A stretch of 64,000 bases of DNA from Mesorhizobium sp. C432A (GTDB taxonomy: Bacteria; Pseudomonadota; Alphaproteobacteria; Rhizobiales; Rhizobiaceae), in assembly GCF_030323145.1 (NCBI RefSeq), contig NZ_CP100470.1, forward strand, positions 4,071,001-4,135,000, given 5' to 3'. Shown here piece by piece: positions 25,513 to 34,177 of this stretch. A program made the position numbers and the translations under genes. Numbering within the stretch: position 1 is the first letter of the stretch; every line of letters begins with the position of its first letter. The notes below the pieces were generated by a model. That model was not told where the DNA came from, made no database searches, and saw only the letters and a program-made list of their open reading frames with translations.

Positions 25513-26595
25513 TCAGGCGGCATTCGCGGCTTGCGCACGGGGGATGCGTGCGTAGACTTCCAGCGCGTTCAGTCCCATGATCTTGCTTTTCCACGCAGGA
25601 GGGATTTGCAGCGTGTTGGCATCGTCGTAATCCCAGTGCGGATAGTCCGACGCAAACATCAGCGTGTTTTCCCCGTCCATCGCTTCGAGCGTGGACCAGA
25701 GATGTTGGACATTTGCAGGCTGCTCCAGCGGCTGCGTGGAAAAGCGAATGTTGCGCCGGCAATATTCCGAGGGCAGCATCTTCAGCCATGGCGTCTCTTT
25801 GCGCAGCGCTTTGTAGTCGGCATCCAGGCGCCACAGGACCGACGGAACCCAGGCGACACCGCACTCGATGATCACGAAGTAGAGGTCCGGCCACTTCTCG
25901 AAGACGCCATGGGCGATCATGCTTGCCACGTGCGACATCGCCGACATATGCAAAATGGCATGCGTTTCCCAGAAGAATGTCGTGGGCGCAGGCGCAATGG
26001 CAATTGAATTCACGCCGCCATGCCCGCCCAGATGTATGGCGAATGGCAACCCTACTTCAGCGCAAGCTTCGTAGATCGGATGGTAGAACGGGTCTCCATA
26101 CGGCTTGACGGACCCTTGGGAAGCGAGAACCTGGACCATGCGCGGATGACTGCCCAGACGGCGTATCTCGGCGGCAGCGAGCTTCGGATCCTGTGGTGCG
26201 ATGATGATCGAACCCATGAAACGATCGTCTTTCGGCAACCATTGATCGATCTGATAATCATTGTAGGCGCTGACCAAAGCGCTGGCATAGTAAGGATTGG
26301 CGAGGGTCGACGCCTCGATAGGCTCATCGCCGGTGAGGATCGCCACGTCGACTTTGTACTTGTCGAGGTGCTTCTCTTTCATGATGAGATAGTTGTCGGC
26401 TTCCGTCTTCGGACGGACGTCCTTGCGGGAGAAGTCCTGCGGATGAAACCAGGGGCGATGGCCATGCGGAAATGCGCCAACGGGACCTGTTTTCTCGCCC
26501 TCGGTGAACATGTCTTTCCACAAGCCGGAAAGGTATGGCGTCAACACAGTGGCGCTTGACCAGTAATTGTGACAGTCGCAATCAACTATGAACAC
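25513..26595 (-). CDS. Amidohydrolase family 2 protein (ACMSD/decarboxylase type)
   Basis: The 360-aa protein begins MFIVDCDCHNYW, carries AIHLGGHGG in mid-sequence and ASDYPHWDYDD near the C-terminus, the three metal-binding zones of the amidohydrolase-2 family (PF04909), which includes decarboxylases such as ACMSD and hydrolases. The usual first metal motif HxH is CDCH here with DxH. It heads the minus-strand cluster, divergent from the LysR regulator that should control it. Substrate unknown; an aromatic or ring-cleavage product is plausible. Confidence 0.85.
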   Translation of the reverse strand: MFIVDCDCHNYWSSATVLTPYLSGLWKDMFTEGEKTGPVGAFPHGHRPWFHPQDFSRKDVRPKTEADNYLIMKEKHLDKYKVDVAILTGDEPIEASTLANPYYASALVSAYNDYQIDQWLPKDDRFMGSIIIAPQDPKLAAAEIRRLGSHPRMVQVLASQGSVKPYGDPFYHPIYEACAEVGLPFAIHLGGHGGVNSIAIAPAPTTFFWETHAILHMSAMSHVASMIAHGVFEKWPDLYFVIIECGVAWVPSVLWRLDADYKALRKETPWLKMLPSEYCRRNIRFSTQPLEQPANVQHLWSTLEAMDGENTLMFASDYPHWDYDDANTLQIPPAWKSKIMGLNALEVYARIPRAQAANAA

Positions 26596-26657
26596 TTTGT
26601 TCCGCTCCGTGGCCCGTCCCGGCGGTGCGCCGGCCGATCATCTGGTGCAGCTTCCCC

Positions 26658-26715
26658 CTTGAGTATTGGTTGATCAAGCTTATGGTAGCCAGGAATATGA
26701 TCGAATTTTTCGATC
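26658..26715. promoter_or_regulatory. LysR-type operator sites in the divergent promoter
   Basis: CTTGA-N11-TCAAG at 26658-26678 is a perfect dyad with the T-N11-A core of LysR recognition sites. A second perfect repeat GATCGAA-TTT-TTCGATC lies at 26699-26715, 9 bp before the regulator's start, and would serve as activation or autoregulation site. Confidence 0.65.
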
Positions 26716-26724
26716 GGGATTTCC

Positions 26725-27582
26725 ATGCAGCTTGATCACATCGAAACCTTTCTCGACATCATCGAATCGAGAAATTTCAATCGCACCGCAGATCGGTTGG
26801 GCTTAACCCAATCGACAATCAGCACCCGCATCAAGAACCTGGAGAGCGCAATCGGATCTGAACTGTTCCAACGCGGACGCGCCGGGGCAGAGCCGACTGC
26901 CGCAGGGCGCCGGTTCGAAACCTACGCAAGATCTCTGGTATCCACTTGGTCGCAGGCTCGCCACGATGTTCGGGCCTTCAACCGTTTCGAAGGCACCTTG
27001 CGCGTTGCCGCCCAAGTGGGCATGACCCGCTCAGTCCTGCCCGGGTGGGTCGAAACCCTGTGCCAAGCACTTCCGAAGTCCTCAATCCATGTCGAGTCGG
27101 ATTATTCGAACCAGATGGTCAGCGACCTCAGCATGGGAAACCTGGATATCGCAGTGCTTTATGCCCCCCGCTACTTGCCTGAGATCGCATACGAGCACCT
27201 GATGGTCGAGGAATATGTAATGGTTTCGACTGCCGCCAGAAAACTGTCGGACGTCGATCCCGACACCTACATCCGCCCAGGCTACACCGTCGTGCTGGAG
27301 AAAACGCACGCAGAGATGCTGGCTCAATTGGCGATCTGCCGACTTTCGACCGGATCGGAAGCTCTGGCGGAGATCATGCTCCGGCGAACGGGCGGCACTT
27401 GCTATATGCGCAGCGATGATGCGCGCAGGTTTACCGGTGAGCTTCCATCGTTCCTGGTCGAAGGAGCGCCGACGTTGCACCAGCCAGTCCATACGGCGAT
27501 ACTGGCACGCCGCAAACACGAACCGATCATTCGCAAAGGCATCCGTGCTCTCCATCTCGCCGTAATGTCGCTGGAGGTTTAA
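26725..27582 (+). CDS. LysR family transcriptional regulator
   Basis: The 285-aa protein has an N-terminal winged helix (MQLDHIETFLDIIESRNFNR, LTQSTISTRIKNLESAIG) and a periplasmic-binding-type effector domain starting near residue 90. It is divergent from the amidohydrolase-Rieske operon and upstream of the broken reductase gene, and a classical T-N11-A site lies between. It probably activates this catabolic cluster in response to an intermediate. Confidence 0.92.
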   Translation: MQLDHIETFLDIIESRNFNRTADRLGLTQSTISTRIKNLESAIGSELFQRGRAGAEPTAAGRRFETYARSLVSTWSQARHDVRAFNRFEGTLRVAAQVGMTRSVLPGWVETLCQALPKSSIHVESDYSNQMVSDLSMGNLDIAVLYAPRYLPEIAYEHLMVEEYVMVSTAARKLSDVDPDTYIRPGYTVVLEKTHAEMLAQLAICRLSTGSEALAEIMLRRTGGTCYMRSDDARRFTGELPSFLVEGAPTLHQPVHTAILARRKHEPIIRKGIRALHLAVMSLEV

Positions 27583-27675
27583 TCGATATTCCCGATCATA
27601 GCGCTGGAATAATATTGCTGTTCAGCGGGGTAAGAACTGTCATGTTGCTCGACCTAACGCCGAGCCGCACGATGA

Positions 27676-28737
27676 ATGCATACGCTTCCATCCAAGCCTC
27701 AGATGTCGGTGCCCACCATGCGTCAGCGGCGATGGGCACAAAAGACGCGAGATATAGTGCTCTGCCGTCGCGTGATCGACGAGACGCACGATGTGAAAAC
27801 ATTTGTTCTCACATCTGCCGCTGGTCGGATGTTCTGCTTCAGCGCGGGCCAGTATGTTCTCGTGCACCTCAGGATCAACGGCGCCGCAATAACGCGCGCC
27901 TACTCGGTATCGTCACCGCCGACGCGACGGCTTGATCTTCAGATCACCGTGAAGCGAACGCAGGGCGGGCTCACTTCCAACTGGATCCATGACCATTTGA
28001 CGCCGGGCAGCGAGATCGAGATGAAGGGCCGCTCGGTTCGTTCAATCTGGATAAATTGCCGTCGGAGAAACCTGTTTTCCTTTCGGGCGGGAGCGGCGTG
28101 ACTCCGATCATGTCAATGCTGCGTGCGCCCGCGCAGACGACAGGGAGATCCGCTTCATTCACAGTGCGAAAACCCCAGGCGACATCATCTTCCGAGCGGA
28201 ACTGGAAGCACTTGCCGCTCGCTTTCCCAATGTTAAAGTGACTTTGGTTTGCGGCCAGGGAGGTCCCGCTTGGACGGGTTCAACCGGCCGAATTGATGGT
28301 CGGATGCTGCTGAGCCTGGTTCCCGATCTTCACAAGCGCACCCTTTTTGCCTGTGGGCCCGAAGGGTACATGAAGACGGCACGCGCCTGCCTTGATGCAA
28401 TAGGATTCCCGCCGGCGCAGTATCACGAGGAGAGTTTCGGAGGCAGCAATGGTTCGCGGCCGAAATTGGCTCGGCGATTTCGTCTTCGGTCCGTTTTGTC
28501 CGCTCGGGTGTGGAGCATCGCTGCGCGCCCGGAGAGACCCTGCTGGACGCGGCGCGGAACTGTGGCATCTACATCCCCGCCTGCCAGCAGGGCGTTTGCG
28601 GAACCTGCCGAATAGCCAAACTATCTGGCGAGGTTGCCATGGACGATTTAGGCGGACTGAACGCTGAAGAGAAATCGGCTGGCTATGTCCTGGCATGTTG
28701 CAGCCGCCCGCGAGGGACGGTTTTGCTCGACGCTTAA
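27676..28737 (+). pseudogene. Ferredoxin reductase-like FAD/NAD(P)/2Fe-2S oxidoreductase with three frameshifts
   Basis: Parts in three frames assemble into one protein: a flavin domain (FSAGQYVLVHLRINGAAI, RAYSVSSPP), an NAD domain (PVFLSGGSGVTPIMSMLR, LFACGPEGYMKTAR) and a C-terminal plant-type ferredoxin domain with CQQGVCGTC and a final Cys in ACCSRP. Shifts lie near 28035, 28125 and 28450; each is explained by one base. This architecture is the reductase of two-component Rieske oxygenases, fitting the neighbouring Rieske gene. The flavin-domain start could be 27676, 27706 or 27718. Confidence 0.75.
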
Positions 28738-29147
28738 CTCGGCGTTGTTGACTGTTGAAGATTCCGTCGGCGCACGCATCGGCGTCAGGGTCTAACCCCA
28801 ACGAGCTGGCGCCGGCGCCGTCGAAGTGGGCATAGAGGGAGCGCCTGAACGTCCGCTTCTCACGCCTTGACGCTCGGAGCTGCCAGTCCGTTATCGGCCC
28901 CCAAATGAGACGTTGGAAGCATTGAGGGCAGGGGACAGTTCGTGGCGCAAACGAGGTAGCAGCTCCGAGTAGTCATCGCTGTTCGCGAAACCGTCGATTC
29001 CTGGACATCGCAATGTCGCGTATCGATTAACGCGCTATCTCGGCTCGCGGACCAATTCAGGTACGCGCCTGACATTAGCTATTGAGCATAGATCCGTGCG
29101 TCCCGGAAAGCGGACGCGGCACGATCCGGGTTAGGCGAGTAAGATAC
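28738..29147. other. No supportable gene
   Basis: No frame with a ribosome site or recognisable motif on either strand. Confidence 0.5.
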
Positions 29148-29230
29148 GCTCGATGACGGCGCCGCGCGCGGAACCGTCGAAACAAGGATGAAGCTGTTGC
29201 TGGAGTCGAGCGGGCATTCACGCGGCCATT
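29148..29230 (+). pseudogene. C-terminal fragment of a paralogue of the 51446 gene
   Basis: The DNA from the GATGACGG block through GAGCGGGCATTCACGC matches 51720-51800 closely. The encoded GTVETxDEAV.GVERAFT is present but split by a frameshift. Nothing upstream of the match is related. Confidence 0.55.
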
Positions 29231-29249
29231 GCCGGAGCAGATCGGCGCT

Positions 29250-29505
29250 AGGACGGCCCAGCAGCCTTTGTCGCGGGGGGACACTTTGCGGCGGGCGGGC
29301 CGCTGGGCCCAACCGGTGAGACTCAGCGCCGGCCGGCAAACAATATACGCACGCCTGCCAATGCCAATAAATCATACAAACGGAGGAAGGAAGCGATCTA
29401 ACCAGCGATCGCCATTTCCGATGCCAGCGCCTATGAGACCTAAGCGCAGCTTGCCGGCCGCAGCATGGTCCCAATTTGGGACGAATAGTTTGGCACCCAT
29501 ATTGC
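29250..29505 (-). repeat. Dispersed homologous segment shared with 39.29-39.49, 43.68-43.77 and 51.8-51.96 kb
   Basis: On the minus strand the 3' part reads AGKLRLGLIGAGIGNG, a damaged version of the 49-aa membrane protein at 51815-51964. The flank toward 29250 matches the DNA near 39300-39420. The 43.68-43.77 kb segment is the same DNA in opposite orientation. Confidence 0.55.
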
Positions 29506-29518
29506 ACCCACATCTTTC

Positions 29519-29615
29519 GCCGGCTGATCCCCGGTCCTGATCGCGTACTCTGATCAGGTGTAGGGCTCGCCGGGCTCGAGGTAGTTGGGGTCTTCGCCCG
29601 GCGAGTTGTCTACCA
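29519..29615. repeat. About 97-bp dispersed repeat, copy 1
   Basis: Nearly identical to 45277-45373. It contains the hairpin CCTGATC-N9-GATCAGG. On the minus strand both copies encode GEDPN(Y/H)L(E/D)PGEP, so it may be the 3' end of a lost small gene plus its end signal. Confidence 0.75.
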
Positions 29616-29908
29616 ATGCGCAGTCACAGCCACATGGTGACGCCATACTCCGAAATGCCGCAAGCATTCCGCAGTTGTGCATCGCCGACCAAGGTCCGAT
29701 CGGTATGGGACTTCAGTCGCGCAAAAGGCCGATAGGGTCTGCGACTCCGAATTTTTTGTTAAATTTCATACGCTTACAAAGATATTCGCAGTCGTCAGTC
29801 GCTCATTGCAACAAGCATTTATCTAAAGTTCCTTCAGTCGGATTAGGAAACTCTTATAAGCCGCTCTATAACGAGTCGGCGAGGTGACTATTCGCCTGAG
29901 GAGGTACC
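29616..29908. other. AT-richer leader region upstream of the Gly-rich protein gene
   Basis: No gene; lower G+C than its surroundings. Must contain the promoter of the gene at 29909. No GGAAC promoter with proper spacing was found. Confidence 0.4.
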
Positions 29909-30625
29909 ATGACATCCCGAAAAACCCTTTTGGCGGCGCTTGCCGTGCTTGCGCTAGTGACCGCTCCTGCTTCCGCTGGCGCGGGTGGAAACGGTGGTGG
30001 TCACGGCAATGGTGGTGGTCACGGCAATGGCGGTGGTCACGGCAATAGCGGCAAGTCCGGCAACAGCGGCGGGAAGTCCGGCAACAGCGTTTCGCACGGC
30101 AAGTCGGCATCGGCTCACGCCGGAAAGAAGGCCTCGGCCGACGACCAGGTCGTCGCCGTCGACGACATTGAGGTCGCCGCGACGCCTAAGGACAAGAACA
30201 TTCACGCCAAGCTTGGCCGGCTGAACTCGCTGCAGCGCAACATCAACGCTTATATGAACTCCAAGAGCAAGAAATTCGCCGGCATTCAGGCTTATGTGAC
30301 AGCTTCGGCCGCCGCCAAGGGCGCCCAAGCCGCGGTAGATGCCGCCCAAGCCGAAGTCGACGCTTTGAACGCCAAATTGAACGACCCGAATACTCCGGCC
30401 GACCAAGTCCCGACCCAGGAGCAGATCGATGCAGCGCAGGCGGCGCTCGATGCGGCCAATATAGCGGCGGCCGATGCTGCTGCCGCCGTCCCATCGCTGG
30501 ATGACGCGCTCGCCGATATGGCTAACAAGCCGGTCGACGCCGATGTCACCGAATGGGCCAACGGCGTGCTTGCCGAGAAGATCGACGAGATGGCTTCCAA
30601 ACAGGATCCTGCGCCAACGCCGTAA
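29909..30625 (+). CDS. Secreted Gly/His-repeat protein with Ala-rich helical domain
   Basis: The 238-aa protein has a Sec signal (MTSRKTLLAALAVLALVTAP) and a low-complexity part built of GGGHGN repeats (DNA repeat unit GGTGGTCACGGCAAT in tandem), then KSGNSGG units. From about residue 95 on it is helical and Ala/Asp-rich, with AAVDAAQAEVDALNAKLNDP and NTPADQ. A GGAGG site is placed well. A 150-bp piece of a second copy of the helical part occurs at 48977-49128. Cell-surface or periplasmic role inferred; no named family. Confidence 0.75.
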   Translation: MTSRKTLLAALAVLALVTAPASAGAGGNGGGHGNGGGHGNGGGHGNSGKSGNSGGKSGNSVSHGKSASAHAGKKASADDQVVAVDDIEVAATPKDKNIHAKLGRLNSLQRNINAYMNSKSKKFAGIQAYVTASAAAKGAQAAVDAAQAEVDALNAKLNDPNTPADQVPTQEQIDAAQAALDAANIAAADAAAAVPSLDDALADMANKPVDADVTEWANGVLAEKIDEMASKQDPAPTP

Positions 30626-30704
30626 GACCGGTCACCGCTGAAACGACCCTAGTCGAACGTGCAAGCCGCCGGGTCACACCCCCGGCGGCAGGGCGACGAC
30701 GAGC

Positions 30705-30859
30705 TTGCCACCGAAATACCGTGTTGAGGAGATGGCATGCGATGCCGTGACGGCCACCCACACCGTCAACGCGAAAACTCCGATCAGGGCGGCGCGCGAA
30801 GCGACGGAACGCGACGTCATTCTACCCCCGGCCACATCTCGAATACAGCTCAGCCCGTA
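30705..30859 (+). pseudogene. Decayed copy of the 64-aa cassette protein
   Basis: The frame PKYRVEEMACDAVTATHTVN and TPIRAAREATERDVIL aligns with the intact protein at 46508-46702. The ATG is lost (TTG-CCA-CCG) and the segment between the DVIL and EYS blocks is deleted with a frame change. Confidence 0.65.
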
Positions 30860-30913
30860 GGGCGGTCCATACCCGGCTGGCCGACGGCTCACGCTGGTTT
30901 CTTGAAACGCACC

Positions 30914-31091
30914 ATGCCGTCGACCTCGATGCGCAAGTTCGACTATTGACCCGGACCAGGGTTCTCTCGGTCTGGTTTGGAGCCAAGGGTGAAGCAATAC
31001 GATTTCCTGGACGTGGCCGCTTGAGGCATTTGTCGCGTTCAAATCTGCCTTCGCCAAGGGCCGCTATTTCAACAATCACATCCGCAACTAA
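30914..31091 (+). pseudogene. Decayed KTSC-domain gene
   Basis: MPSTSMRKFDY is followed by an in-frame stop; RTRVLSVWFGAKG, KQYDFLDVAA and NHIRN follow in other frames. Order and wording match the intact KTSC protein at 46237-46464, so this and the preceding fragment are a decayed half of that cassette in opposite orientation. Confidence 0.65.
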
Positions 31092-31279
31092 CTATGCATT
31101 CCGACTCGCCCAAGATCCGACTCGCCCAAGAAAAGGCTGCAGGCTCGTTGGACGATTAAGGGAGGTACTTTCCGAAAAACGGCCCGCGCTGATCGAAGGG
31201 CGCGCAGGCCGGACCGTTGCCGCCGGTCGGCAGCGGGAGGCATCTTCCGGCCGGTGCAAACCGGCCTCTCCCGGCACAA

Positions 31280-31579
31280 TTAGCAACCTTCGGCAGTCGT
31301 TTTCATCTGTCCAGGGGCTGCGGACTTGGCACTGGTGTCATCCTGTTGACCAGGAGCGGCCTGCTTGGCACTGCCACTCTGCTGGCCCGGCGCACAGTCC
31401 TTCGCTGAGTTCGAATTGGTTGACTTCGTTGTGGTCGAATCCGTGTTGTTATCTGTCGTCGGCATCGTTGTGGTAGTGGAGGAGCCACTCGACGTTGTCC
31501 CTGTTGTCCCTGTCGTCCCCGCGAACGCAAGCCCGCTGGAAACAGCCATCATGGCAGTGGCAAAAAGAAGCCGTTTCAT
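31280..31579 (-). CDS. Secreted Thr/Ser-rich protein with APGQQ repeats (99 aa)
   Basis: A Sec signal (MKRLLFATAMMAVSSGLAFA) is followed by a Thr/Gly/Ser-rich linker and three APGQ repeats (DCAPGQQSG, AAPGQQDD, AAPGQMK). Two Cys residues may form a disulfide. A clear AGGAG site and a perfect EcfG-type promoter (31621-31646) precede it. Family unknown; envelope stress protein inferred. Confidence 0.75.
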   Translation of the reverse strand: MKRLLFATAMMAVSSGLAFAGTTGTTGTTSSGSSTTTTMPTTDNNTDSTTTKSTNSNSAKDCAPGQQSGSAKQAAPGQQDDTSAKSAAPGQMKTTAEGC

Positions 31580-31620
31580 TCTTCATCTCCTAATGACAAG
31601 TAATGTCCCTTCCATTCGAT

Positions 31621-31646
31621 AACGGGGGATGCGAAGGATCGGTTCC
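31621..31646 (-). promoter_or_regulatory. EcfG/RpoE2-type promoter, perfect consensus
   Basis: GGAAC-N17-CGTT on the minus strand, about 42 bases upstream of the Thr-rich protein's ATG. Confidence 0.75.
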
Positions 31647-32231
31647 AATGCGACCTTGTGTTGACCGGCAGCTTTGGGGCGGCCGTTAGCGGACTGGCAG
31701 CCTTCAGGCGGCGGATCTTCGGTAGCTGACATTCCGGCTAGCGCGGACATCGCCTTCCCCATGGGCAGAAATTATTCTCCTGGGCCCGCCCACGTTTCTC
31801 TCAAGCCTCCGATTTCATGGCCGACAGGTTATCACGATGTGTCTGAAGGTGCAGAAGCTGATCGTCGCCCCTTGGTTGTGCAGCCCTTCAGCCGTGGGGC
31901 AACCTCCCAACACCCCTGAAAAAGGACTTGAAGTCGTCCCGCACCAGAGCGAACGTCTTCGCATGATCGGGATAACACGGCGGTCCCGAGACACCTGACG
32001 AGTTGAGGAATGGGACTTCTCGCAAATGCCGCGTCCCTTCCATTGCCGTCAGTCAGCCCGCTTTGCGCATTTCATGAATGGCTATAATGAGGTGGGCGGT
32101 TTGATGAACTCGCTCGTCTGCACCGCAGAATTACCAGAGATTTCCTGGACGGCCGTTCGCCGTGGTACGGAAGCGCGCGGGACTTATGGCTCTGTCTTTT
32201 CTTCGAGCATCGTGCCGCTCGCCACACCGGA
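31647..32231. other. No supportable gene
   Basis: Plus-strand frames (for example 31674-31919) have no ribosome site or motif. Confidence 0.45.
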
Positions 32232-32381
32232 TCAGAAGGTGATGAGGGCGTCCTGCATATCTACCAGCCAGGCCCCGCGCGTTTCTCGTTCGCCGGGCTT
32301 TGGGCTTACAATTCCAATCTCGACATAACCAACTGCACAATCATCACAGAGCCTGCCGCAGACGCGATGTTGCAGTTGCAT
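32232..32381 (-). CDS. Possible 49-aa protein
   Basis: From ATG 32381 the frame reads VCGRLCDDCAVGYVEIGIVS and RETRGAWLVDMQDALITF, which looks like genuine protein, with GAGAGG about 10 bases upstream. Upstream DNA also holds a start-less fragment (LRQEAFLKSKLSERLFSLPR). No family recognised. Confidence 0.35.
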   Translation of the reverse strand: MQLQHRVCGRLCDDCAVGYVEIGIVSPKPGERETRGAWLVDMQDALITF

Positions 32382-32635
32382 GATCGGCAGCCTCTCAAAT
32401 GTCGAAAGAGATGGAGCAGCGTGTAATTCGAGAGTTTCAATCGCCATTTCTGGGCAAGGAGAAAAGGCGCTCGGAGAGCTTGCTCTTGAGGAACGCCTCC
32501 TGGCGTAGATAAACAAAAGCGCGCCATCGTAAGGCAGCGGGGCTGGAGCCCGGCAAACTTCCAAAGGTTCAAGGGGATACCGTTCCCGATGCTCTCGTGT
32601 CTGGCGGTCTCCCTCAAAGCGTCATCGACCGCCCT

Positions 32636-32893
32636 TCAGATGAAACACCGCCGTCTCGACAGGTAGGCTCGGCAGGGTTCGTCGGCGACGTTGAGATGGA
32701 CGTGACCGACCCGAACGCGCGGGTCGATGGCATATTTTTCGACGACGCTGGCGGCGTCATTGGGATTGATTGATCGTTCATGGCCTCCGCTCCCTTGCTG
32801 GTGGTGTTCGAAACGTTCTTTGATCATCTCGCTGCGCTCTCGTCGTCGGCGCACCTGGTGCAGATGTTCGACAGCTCCGTGGTGCGCGCTCAT
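32636..32893 (-). pseudogene. Truncated start of a VOC (glyoxalase/dioxygenase-like) gene
   Basis: Near its end the frame reads RVGHVHLNVAD, the first strand of a VOC domain, then diverges and stops. Intact VOC proteins continue for at least 100 more residues. The preceding 60 residues are unlike VOC leaders, so this may be a fusion of debris. Confidence 0.35.
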
Positions 32894-33193
32894 GTCTCGG
32901 CGGTAGGGGCAAAAGGGCATAGGCGATAACATAGGTATTGCCCTGCGGAATCGGGTGGGATTCTAACTGCGATGACACACGATTGCTTGCAGACGACGGT
33001 TGGGCCGAGACGATTGAGCTTCTCGGCGGCGAAGATTTGCTTACGCGGAGCGCCCGCGAGACGAAGGCGTTCCTGCGTCCGCGGGGCGTTTGATCGGCGC
33101 CCGATCTGTTGCGCATAACGCGCGGCGGCTTCTCGACCAAAATCCATCTGAAGACACCTAAGGCGTTCATTTGGACAGCGACCCATACTTGGT

Positions 33194-33221
33194 CCGCCGG
33201 CTCATGCTGGCGGGCTTTTTT
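33194..33221 (+). terminator. Rho-independent terminator
   Basis: CCGCCGGC-TCAT-GCTGGCGG followed by GC and six T. No plus-strand gene directly upstream remains, so its gene may have been lost. Confidence 0.6.
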
Positions 33222-33361
33222 GCGTCAGTCGGGAACATCCTCGCTCTGAGGCTGTTCGGTCACACCCGGCTCGTTCTTCAGCGATTCCTGCCGGTGACCA
33301 AGATGTCCTCTCCACTCGTCATGGTCGGCCCGCGCAGCCTCGGAAGCAGGCGCGGGCCTCA
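33215..33361. repeat. About 145-bp dispersed repeat, copy 1
   Basis: Matches 45463-45605. Copy 1 has a broken version of the 31-aa frame that is intact in copy 2 and ends in a similar GGCCCGCGC hairpin. Confidence 0.75.
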
Positions 33362-33547
33362 TTCGCGGTCATTGCTGTGTTGTCGGTGCGCAACCGCTTC
33401 TTTGAATGCGCGTGCTGCTGCATGGCAAGCGACACGTGAGGAGCCGTTCGCGGACAAGATGATTTCGGCTGCCTTCACGGTCAAACCATGTTTCTCGGCG
33501 AACTTTGCGGCTGTGTATGCGAGTTTTGTTTTTTCGCTACTCCCCAT
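33359..33547 (-). CDS. Small helical hypothetical protein (62 aa)
   Basis: MGSSEKTKLAYTAAKFAEKH, then GLTVKAAEIILSANG and ACHAAARAFKEAVAHR. The start overlaps the previous gene's end by 11 bp, suggesting translational coupling. No family recognised. Confidence 0.6.
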   Translation of the reverse strand: MGSSEKTKLAYTAAKFAEKHGLTVKAAEIILSANGSSRVACHAAARAFKEAVAHRQHSNDRE

Positions 33548-33761
33548 TTCTGACTCGATATATCTCTTGCGCCTCGTGCAAGCTCTGTCGGGCCTGTTGC
33601 AGTGATTGATGCAAGTTCGCCAGCAATTCGTCGGCGTCGGCCGTCGGACTGCCTTCGTGATCCAGTAAGCCGACGATAATATCCTGCTTGGAAACGATGC
33701 TCTCGTTGTGAACGAGTTGGCCCATAAAATACATGAGCCGGCTCTGTGCCGGTGTGGGCAT
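33537..33761 (-). CDS. Small hypothetical protein (74 aa)
   Basis: From ATG 33761 (GGGAGAAGG site) the product MPTPAQSRLMYFMGQLVHNE continues through DIIVGLLDHEGSPTADADEL to a helical end. First gene of a two-gene unit with the 62-aa protein. Function unknown. Confidence 0.6.
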   Translation of the reverse strand: MPTPAQSRLMYFMGQLVHNESIVSKQDIIVGLLDHEGSPTADADELLANLHQSLQQARQSLHEAQEIYRVRNGE

Positions 33762-33974
33762 GGGCCTTCTCCCTGGTCGGGCGAAAGCCTGATGATCGCT
33801 CCCAAGCGCCTCGTGCCTGTTTGTTTTTGATTTTTCGAGGCGACGCAGCAGTGTGCGCTCGTTAGCAGGCCATGGCAACCGGCCAGGCAATTGCAGCATC
33901 CACGCTGCGCACGCCGCCCTGACCGCGCGTGCCGGTCCCCTGGCGTCGCTCGGCCGCTACTTCAGTGTTTCTGG

Positions 33975-34003
33975 TTGACAATCGTGGCCGGCGCACCGCA
34001 TTT
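33975..34003 (+). promoter_or_regulatory. Sigma-70-type promoter for the RiPP-like precursor genes
   Basis: A perfect TTGACA (33975-33980) with 17 bases to GCATTT. The expected transcription start falls right before the GAGGG ribosome site of the first precursor. Confidence 0.45.
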
Positions 34004-34021
34004 TCGGCTTGAGGGACAAAC

Positions 34022-34129
34022 TTGGCGATCCTGATGAAGAAGACTTATCAGAAGCCTGAATTAAAGAAGCGCGAGAAGCTCTCGGCCGTAACGGCTGTGT
34101 GCACGCCATCAACCTGCACCGATGAGTGA
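34022..34129 (+). CDS. Lasso-peptide-like RiPP precursor 1 (31-35 aa)
   Basis: The TTG at 34022 lies 6 bases after GAGGG; the in-frame ATG at 34034 is an alternative. Counting from that ATG: leader Y5-x2-P8-x-L10...T20-A21, the recognition pattern of proteobacterial lasso leaders except that the expected Gly14 is Glu. After TA comes VCTPSTCTDE, with two Cys and a terminal Asp-Glu. It lacks a tail after the only acidic residues, so a lasso fold is doubtful; a Cys-modified or other RiPP is possible. Confidence 0.55.
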   Translation: MAILMKKTYQKPELKKREKLSAVTAVCTPSTCTDE

Positions 34130-34177
34130 GAACCTTTAGACCGGCGCTTTGCCGAAATTCGCTAGAGAGGGACTGCA

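Noticed and set aside
29985..30110. Possible CRISPR-like array in the repeated GGTGGTCACGGCAAT region
   Set aside because: Repeats are contiguous, without spacers, and in frame with a secreted protein; simple coding tandem repeat.
32890..33147. Possible 85-aa protein on the minus strand (MDFGREAAARYAQQ start)
   Set aside because: Partly protein-like, but no ribosome site, no family and overlap with the VOC-like fragment; not strong enough to list.
34022..34129. Precursor 1 as a classical lasso peptide
   Set aside because: Leader Gly is replaced by Glu and the acidic residues are at the very end of the core, leaving no tail to thread; kept as RiPP-like only.
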